Below are positions 58,044 through 64,000 of a DNA stretch of 64,000 bases, piece by piece (position 1 is the first letter of the stretch; each line of letters opens with the position of its first letter). This DNA is from Amia ocellicauda. Its lineage: Eukaryota; Chordata; Actinopteri; Amiiformes; Amiidae. The notes beneath the pieces are model-generated. The model searched no databases. It saw nothing but the letters and a program-made list of their open reading frames with translations, and was not told the origin of the DNA. A program made the translations under genes and the position numbers. The stretch is from positions 33,962,233-34,026,232 of the forward strand of contig NC_089850.1 of assembly GCF_036373705.1 (NCBI RefSeq), in the 5' to 3' direction.

Positions 58044-59264
58044 CCTATCATCCTGGAACATACAATAGCCTATAATATACTACAATATATTTTAAAATAT
58101 ATAAATTATTGTTGTGTTTGTATATTGAGATATATTTTACAAAACATATCAAATTCTCTCTCTCTCTCCTCCAATCAGCTCCAAGTTTCAAGGGTCTCAA
58201 ACTTGATTGACAGCAGAGCAAATCACGTCAGCTCGGAGCCTGTACGGCTCAAACTCATTATAGATGAATAGATGGATAAATGGACAGATCGCTACAGGTC
58301 ATATATACTTATATATACAGTTGAGTCTGAAGTTTTGGCACCCTCCATTTTTAAAAGCATTATTCACTCATTTAGTTTAATATGTATTTCATTGTTTCAG
58401 ATTGAGCCACAGTGAAGATTCCAGTTGAATGAACTGAGTTAAGGCAGATACAGGTCTTTAGAGCTGCAGATATTGGCATCCCCTGTCTAAAGCCCAAGCC
58501 CAGCTGAGCCCAGCCTCACCAGCTACTACCCACTTGGGCCACGACTTTGTCCTGTCAAATTAGACAATGGCTAGTAGACAATACATACCTCCAATAACTG
58601 GGTTTGAGACTCGGGCATTTCACTACAATGCAATGTTAAATAGTTGTATTGAAATTGGAAATAATATATTTTGTGAAATATACTTTGTAAAAATTACAAA
58701 TACATTTTGCAGAATATATTAATGTAAATATTTTAGATTTAAATTAGGAAAATGTATTTTGAACCAAATATATTTTACATTATATTGCATGATATGTCCA
58801 CATATTTTTATAACATATTGCAATATATTTCCTTTCCGTATGGGACTGTATACTTGTTATCGTCAAATTGGGTAAAATATAAATCTAATTTTCCAACATC
58901 TAACAACAATAATAACAACAATAACACAACATAAATTATTAAAAGTGGGGTACATTAAACTAATATATATTATAATTAACCTTTTATGGGTGAAAAGGGT
59001 GTTTCACAAATAGCACCATTTGGTTCTATGCTGTGGAACCTCTAGGGTTCCTACGGCAGCTTCAGACCATGGATTACATTTCAACTTGGTGATCAACCAT
59101 TTAGGGAATCTGGTCAAGGAATATTAATAACAGTAACAGATTAAGGTGTCAGTCTTTTGGACACAACTTATTCGATGTCAGTGTATTGTTTAATAATATA
59201 ACAAATATATCAAATATCTATGGAACCTTTTTGAGAGCCACGGAGCTCTTTTTGGTTCTATACT

Positions 59265-59660
59265 GCCCCAGTCCGGGCGGGGGGAAGGAGTCACAGAGCG
59301 CCGCCTCCATTGGGTTGCAAGGTTGTGCCATGGAGTGGACTGGAGCCAGCAAAGACGGCTTCCCCTGGCATAGCGGATGGCACACCCGCGACCAGACGAC
59401 GGCAATCCCCGACGCGCGGTGGGGAAGCCACGGGGCCGGTGTATGAGGGCAGAGCCGCCGAGCTGCCGCTCCTGCTCGCCTGCAGTGGAGAGAGCAGCGC
59501 CGTCTGGCGGGGAGGCATTTGGACGAGACGACAGGCGAGGTACGGCGGTAAGCGACGGGCATGCGCAGAGGAGCGCACAGCCCGAGATCACGCTTCCCCA
59601 GCGGGGCTAGTGCGCGGGGTCTGCGCATGCCCACTTCATCGATGCCTGAGGGGATAGTTT
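59265..59660. other. Isolated GC-rich block, unidentified
   Basis: CpG-rich sequence with long open frames on both strands, the longest 133-138 aa on the - strand. It lies in AT-rich intergenic DNA and is followed by a poly-T run (59678-59695). The codon makeup (Arg, Pro, Ala rich) looks like gag-type or chance GC-rich translation. No domain is recognisable. Confidence 0.4.
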
Positions 59661-60339
59661 AAGCTTATTTTATGTTTTTTTTTTTTTTTTTTTTGATCTG
59701 CCTATTTTTATTAATAAAATATAATTGATTGTACCTGGTGTCCTGTTGGTGTGCGAGATCCAAACCATCTTCCATCACTTGAACTGTGTAAACTTATGTT
59801 GTTGTCCAGAAATTCTTCAGTAATAAAACCCAGTTACACAAAACATTCCCAGTGACCCCATCCCATAGCTTGTCAAACATAAATGATAGGGGTGGTGACA
59901 TACATTCTCCCAGGATCATTTGTCTTTGGTTATAACAAATATTACGCCATACAAAACAAAGCATTTGTTCCCAAACTCGTTAATCGTTGCCTCTGATTTT
60001 ATGTAGTATTGTTTTTCTCTCCGGTAAAGATAAGTTCTTAGTGACTGTCTTCAATTACTATAGTTAGGCCACTCAAACCTGTTAATTATTTGTTTTGTAT
60101 AGGATTGTGTTTATTTTACCATTAGTAGGTGAGGAAAATCTCCCTAAGTGGAGAGACGTTCTTTAATATTTTGTAATTCCCTTATTCCTGCCAAGTTCAT
60201 ATCTATGAGCAGCAGAACCTTTAAAAATATTAAAAAATATTAAAAAATATTAATGTAAGACTCATTCTAATTGTGTTATTAAATTATTTCAGGAAATAAT
60301 TCTACTAATCTATATAAATATTATTCCCCAATACGCTAA

Positions 60340-61200
60340 AATTAATGGAAACCTTTATGATGACACTTGTAAAGTATTCTTTTGTATCACCTTCTCAGGT
60401 TTCATCCTGAAGATTTTTAAATAAGTTTAGTTCACTAATTATTTGGTGACATGCAATTGAAAGCATTCATTTTATTGCATTTAATAACACTGTACTTCCA
60501 CACAGTTGAGGAACGAATGGAGGATGTGATGGCTGTTTATTTTGTGCTGTGAAGCAAGAAGCAAGAGCATTAGTGCTCATGACAGACATGACACACTCAA
60601 TAGCGCAGAGGCGCTCAGGCAAAACCCATCTGAACAGAGAACAGGTTTAGAGCACATCTGTGTTTAAGACATAAAAGGAAAAACAAGGGTGGTTTCACAA
60701 GTTTTACTCATGGAACAGGGGATTTTGTGAGTTGCACAGTGATTTATTTTTATTTAAATTATAATTCAGTTTTTCTGTCAAGCCAACTACCTTTACATTT
60801 TTACATTAAAACCACAGAAGATAACATGAGAAGAAAAAATAAATTACAATTTAAGATTTTTGCTCTAAGGTTATAATTACAATCTTGAATTTCAAAGTGT
60901 AAGAGGTTCAAGCCATATTATGCTAAGTAGACATTTATTTTTTCTGCTTTGTCTTTACACTTTACTTTGAAATTATCTTTGTACATATACACATCACATG
61001 CAACAGTATCAGAAACACTGTAGGACTGGTAATGATTGGAATAAAATTACATTTAAAGTAAAAAATAATAGTTTCATGACTTCATAAAGTTAATAACATT
61101 TAACATACAACATATAGTAAACTGACTGAGAAAAGGAAACCTACACAGGTCAAATTATGGAAATTGTGGAAAAGTACATTTGATCCAAATTATTTCTGAG
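60340..61200 (+). repeat. Third copy of the GPRC6A downstream repeat
   Basis: TGATGACACTTGTAAAGTAT and the following TTCATCCTGAA segment match the modules at 43.7 and 45.5 kb. GGAATGGAGGATGTGATGGC and later AAGGTTATAATTACAAT and TCAAATTATGGAA match 45.7-46.85 kb. The block lies downstream of the second GPRC6A copy at the same relative place as 45.5-46.9 kb does for the first. Confidence 0.65.
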
Positions 61201-61520
61201 AATAACAACACATACTAACAGACACATATATACATATAAGGTTAAATTATGTAAAAACCTGCCAGCCCCAGCTGTACAGGTCTCAGGGCGAGGAGGGTGA
61301 AGGAGGGTGAAGGAGAGCAAAAACAGAATAAGCAAATAAACAACAAGTGTTTTGAAAAAGTATCTATTGGCAATCTGTAACTGGACCTTGATTTGGACAC
61401 TGACCCTCATCTGTATGAGGAAACTGTCCCAGAAAACAACCACCACCTGAATGTTGAGCACGAGGTCTCCTCTCCCTTTCTACCATTGTTACCATCAGCA
61501 ATCAGCCTAGCTGGCTGTTG

Positions 61521-61561
<41 letters not shown>

Positions 61562-61565
<4 letters not shown>

Positions 61566-62780
61566 TCACCTAAAGGATTATTAGGAACACCATACTAATA
61601 CTGTGTTTGACCCCCTTTCGCCTTCAGAACTGCCTTAATTCTACGTGGCATTGATTCAACAAGGTGCTGAAAGCATTCTTTAGAAATGTTGGCCCATATT
61701 GATAGGATAGCATCTTGCAGTTGATGGAGATTTGTGGGATGCACATCCAGGGCACGAAGCTCCCGTTCCACCACATCCCAAAGATGCTCTATTGGCTTGA
61801 GATCTGGTGACTGTGGGGGCCAGTTTAGTACAGTGAACTCATTGTCATGTTCAAGAAACCAATTTGAAATGATTCGACCTTTGTGACATGGTGCATTATC
61901 CTGCTGGAAGTAGCCATCAGAGGATGGGTACGTGGTGGTCATAAAGGGATGGACATGGTCAGAAACAATGCTCAGGTAGGCCGTGGCATTTAAACGATGC
62001 CCAATTGGCACTAAGGGGCCTAAAGTGTGCCAAGAAAACATCCCCCACACCATTACACCACCACCACCACCAGCCTGCACAGTGGTAACAAGGCATGATG
62101 GATCCATGTTCTCATTCTGTTTACGCCAAATTCTGACTCTACCATCTGAATGTATCAACAGAAATCGAGACTCATCAGACCAGGCAACATTTTTCCAGTC
62201 TTCAACTGTCCAATTTTGGTGAGCTTGTGCAAATTGTAGCCTCTTTTTCCTATTTGTAGTGGAGATGAGTGGTACCCGGAGGGGTCTTCTGCTGTTGTAG
62301 CCCATCCGCCTCAAGGTTGTACGTGTTGTGGCTTCACAAATGCTTTGCTGCATACCTCGGTTGTAACGAGTTATTTCAGTCAAAGTTGCTCTTCTATCAG
62401 CTTGAATCAGTCGGCCCATTCTCCTCTGACCTCTAGCATCAACAAGGCATTTTCGCCCAAGGGACTGCCGCATACTGGATGTTTTTCCCTTTTCACACCA
62501 TTCTTTGTAAACCCTAGAAATGGTTGTGCGTGAAAATCCCAGTAACTGAGCAGATTGTGAAATACTCAGACCGGCCCGTCTGGCACCAACAACCATGCCA
62601 CGCTCAAAATTGCTTAAATCACCTTTCTTTCCCATTCAGACATTCAGTTTGGAGTTCAGGAGATTGTCTTGACCAGGACCACACCCCTAAATGCATTGAA
62701 GCAACTGCCATGTGATTGGTTGGTTAGATAATTGCATTAATGAGAAATTGAACAGGTGTTCCTAATAATCCTTTAGGTGA

Positions 62781-62784
<4 letters not shown>
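61562..62784 (-). mobile_element. Tc1/mariner element, DD36E family, copy 2 (intact)
   Basis: A 1223-bp element with 30-bp inverted termini starting ACACTCACCTAAAGG, flanked on both sides by TA microsatellite (61526-61561 and 62785-62834). The termini are identical to those of the copy at 18001-19223. The single transposase frame is uninterrupted. It lies about 440 bp downstream of the second GPRC6A copy. Confidence 0.95.
61595..62635 (-). CDS. Tc1/mariner transposase, apparently intact (DD36E)
   Basis: A 346-aa DDE transposase that would bind its element's termini, excise it and reinsert it at TA sites. The N-terminal third contains two helix-turn-helix motifs (SISQSAQLLGFSRTTISRVY and ATTRTTLRRMGY). 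A basic stretch (NRKKR) follows. The catalytic core shows Asp in AWSDESRFLL, the glycine-rich QAGGGGGVMVWGMF block, the second Asp in QQDNAPCH, and Glu in LKPIEHLWD. Counting residues between the last two gives 36, not the 34 typical of Tc1, which matches the DD36E (Incomer-type) group. The end is KGGQTQY. No stop or frameshift is present, unlike the sister copy. Confidence 0.93.
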   Translation of the reverse strand: MGKKGDLSNFERGMVVGARRAGLSISQSAQLLGFSRTTISRVYKEWCEKGKTSSMRQSLGRKCLVDARGQRRMGRLIQADRRATLTEITRYNRGMQQSICEATTRTTLRRMGYNSRRPLRVPLISTTNRKKRLQFAQAHQNWTVEDWKNVAWSDESRFLLIHSDGRVRIWRKQNENMDPSCLVTTVQAGGGGGVMVWGMFSWHTLGPLVPIGHRLNATAYLSIVSDHVHPFMTTTYPSSDGYFQQDNAPCHKGRIISNWFLEHDNEFTVLNWPPQSPDLKPIEHLWDVVERELRALDVHPTNLHQLQDAILSIWANISKECFQHLVESMPRRIKAVLKAKGGQTQY

Positions 62785-62837
<53 letters not shown>

Positions 62838-62935
62838 ATTAATACAAAGAATACGTATAAAAACATTAGGGTATTTGAATTGTGGTTGTGGTGAAAGCAC
62901 AGTATCTGCTTAATTTTCTTTACATATATATTTTC

Positions 62936-63224
62936 ATGTGATGAATAAAATGTCTGCAGCATCCAACCACACCTTCAACAATCCAAAACAAATACATTTC
63001 AACCACATGAATGGCCTGCTTCCATTTTCCTTTTCCTTGGAAAACCATTTCTTTTAAATTCACTGACAGCATTTTGTGAAACATTTAATTATTTATGTAC
63101 AGTAAAAACCAAGACTTACTATTTGAAATTTCTATTGGAATAACAAATAAGTAATTATGTTCATTTAAAGAGGCCTAATACATTTCACTGAGGCACTGTT
63201 GTTAAAACAAGACTAAAGTTTCCT
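62936..63224 (-). repeat. Duplicated GPRC6A 3' flank
   Basis: From GATGAATAAAATGTCTGCAG onward the sequence matches 47108-47408 almost base for base up to the stop codon of the receptor. It differs mainly by a small indel in an ACTAAATTT repeat. It is the 3' UTR or flank of the second receptor copy. Confidence 0.85.
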
Positions 63225-64000
63225 TCAGATACTGGAAATTCTCTTACGGCGAATAGCTGTTCCTGTATACTGACTCTTTGTAAATTTATCAAAGTTCCCA
63301 AAACATTCAACACATTTGATGTCAGATACTAAGCAGAAAGGAGTAGTTGTGGAGCATGTGGAAACAGCAAGTGAATTGATCGATGAAGTTCTGATTGCTG
63401 TTTTTGAGCGCAACATTTTGGAAGAATATTCAAATAGCTTCTGACGGAAGACATCTTTTGTGTTGTTTTGCTTTTTAAAGAGAATGATATAACACTTTGG
63501 GAAGAAATGGCAGCAAAGAATACCATAGTTTGATATCAATATGACAACCATTTCAACAGCTGGAAGGTATTTACCAAACATAGACACATAAACTGGAATG
63601 AAGATAATCCAGGATATAAAATATAAAAGCATACCAAAAGTGATGAATTTTGCTTCATTGTAATTTTCAGGTAGTTTTCTCCCCATGAAAGCACATACAA
63701 AACATACAAAAGCAAGCAAGGCTATATAACCCAGCATAACACCAAAAAATATGTAAGACCCTTCATTGCAGTTAACCAAGATAGTGGTTTCCAATACAAT
63801 TCTCTCTTCCTCTGGACTTTTCAGTATTAACCACAATGTGCAAATCAGACCTTGAATTCCCACACAGCATGCAATGATCACATAGGGCTTATTAATTTTT
63901 TTCAAAGCATTTTTTAAATCAGGCTTAAACTGAAATGCTAAAATGATTTGTAATGACTTGACTAAAATACAGGAGACACAGCAGGCAAAACTTAAGCCAA
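63225..64000 (-). CDS. gprc6a: Second GPRC6A copy, last exon (partial)
   Basis: The final 258 or so codons of a class C receptor, open from the window edge (LSFACCVSCILVKS, third membrane segment) to the stop at 63225-63227. It encodes the membrane segments from TM3 onward and the same RRKRISSI tail as the copy at 47409. Over about 776 shared bases I see seven differences. Six of them fall within 12 bases and change three consecutive residues between TM6 and TM7 (TTS to SMF in PVYVxxxGKYL). The other is Met to Leu in the tail. The frame is intact, so it is probably a working tandem paralogue. Its upstream exons are outside the window. Confidence 0.93.
   Translation of the reverse strand, partial: GLSFACCVSCILVKSLQIILAFQFKPDLKNALKKINKPYVIIACCVGIQGLICTLWLILKSPEEERIVLETTILVNCNEGSYIFFGVMLGYIALLAFVCFVCAFMGRKLPENYNEAKFITFGMLLYFISWIIFIPVYVSMFGKYLPAVEMVVILISNYGILCCHFFPKCYIILFKKQNNTKDVFRQKLFEYSSKMLRSKTAIRTSSINSLAVSTCSTTTPFCLVSDIKCVECFGNFDKFTKSQYTGTAIRRKRISSI

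Larger units (their letters stand above)
56150..58850. repeat. Possible AT-rich MITE split by a Tc1 insertion
   Basis: CCCCTTACGGAAATG at the left and CCTTTCCGTATGGG at the right form an imperfect inverted pair. The inner flanks on both sides are built of similar TGCAATATATTTTAAAATAT strings. If real, the Tc1 element at 56467-58011 inserted inside this older element. Confidence 0.35.

Overview
The window is vertebrate nuclear DNA, almost certainly from a ray-finned fish. It has multi-exon genes with GT-AG introns, AT-rich intergenic DNA, many TA/CA/trinucleotide microsatellites, several Tc1/mariner families, Harbinger remnants and DIRS-like retrotransposon debris. Nothing bacterial or phage-like is visible. 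The species cannot be named from the sequence alone.

Four protein-coding loci could be resolved exon by exon. A cytosolic sulfotransferase (SULT3-like, + strand, 4857-11575, six coding exons, 291 aa) converges on ZUP1 (UFM1-fold peptidase, K63-ubiquitin deubiquitinase; - strand, 29713 down to 22206, twelve coding exons, 691 aa). ZUP1 is divergent from KPNA5 (importin alpha; + strand, 30452-38518, fourteen coding exons, 539 aa), and the two share a compact promoter region. After a long intergenic stretch lies GPRC6A (class C amino-acid/cation GPCR; - strand, 55590 down to 47409, six exons, 892 aa). The final exon of a second, tandem GPRC6A copy runs off the right edge (63225-64000). ZUP1-KPNA5-GPRC6A is the gene neighbourhood known from human chromosome 6q22. 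In all four complete models the exon lengths sum to a multiple of three and the intron phases agree.

The most informative structure is a local tandem duplication at the SULT/ZUP1 convergent junction. Unit A (about 9.4-12.8 kb) and unit B (about 20.5-23.2 kb) each carry the last SULT exon and the last ZUP1 exons. They have decayed reciprocally. Unit A keeps the working SULT exon, while its ZUP1 exons have lost a splice acceptor and the terminal reading frame. Unit B keeps the working ZUP1 exons, while its SULT exon has a frameshift and a stop. A second duplication (about 15.8 kb period) produced the two GPRC6A copies. Their overlapping last exons are nearly identical except for one dense cluster of replacements.

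The mobile DNA includes a Tc1 3' part at the left edge, two 1223-bp copies of one Tc1/mariner family with DD36E spacing (one with an intact 346-aa transposase), a 1.5-kb DD34E Tc1 element with IR/DR termini and two frameshifts, a 1.1-kb Harbinger derivative, a second Harbinger transposase scrap, an L1-like LINE 3' end, and at least three pieces of a DIRS-like element, one of them inside GPRC6A intron 4. Most of the rest is ordinary intron or intergenic sequence. I did not find a wholly new biological system. The best leads are the reciprocal-decay duplication, the clustered GPRC6A divergence, the probably recently active DD36E element, and a thrice-repeated unidentified exon-like module next to GPRC6A.
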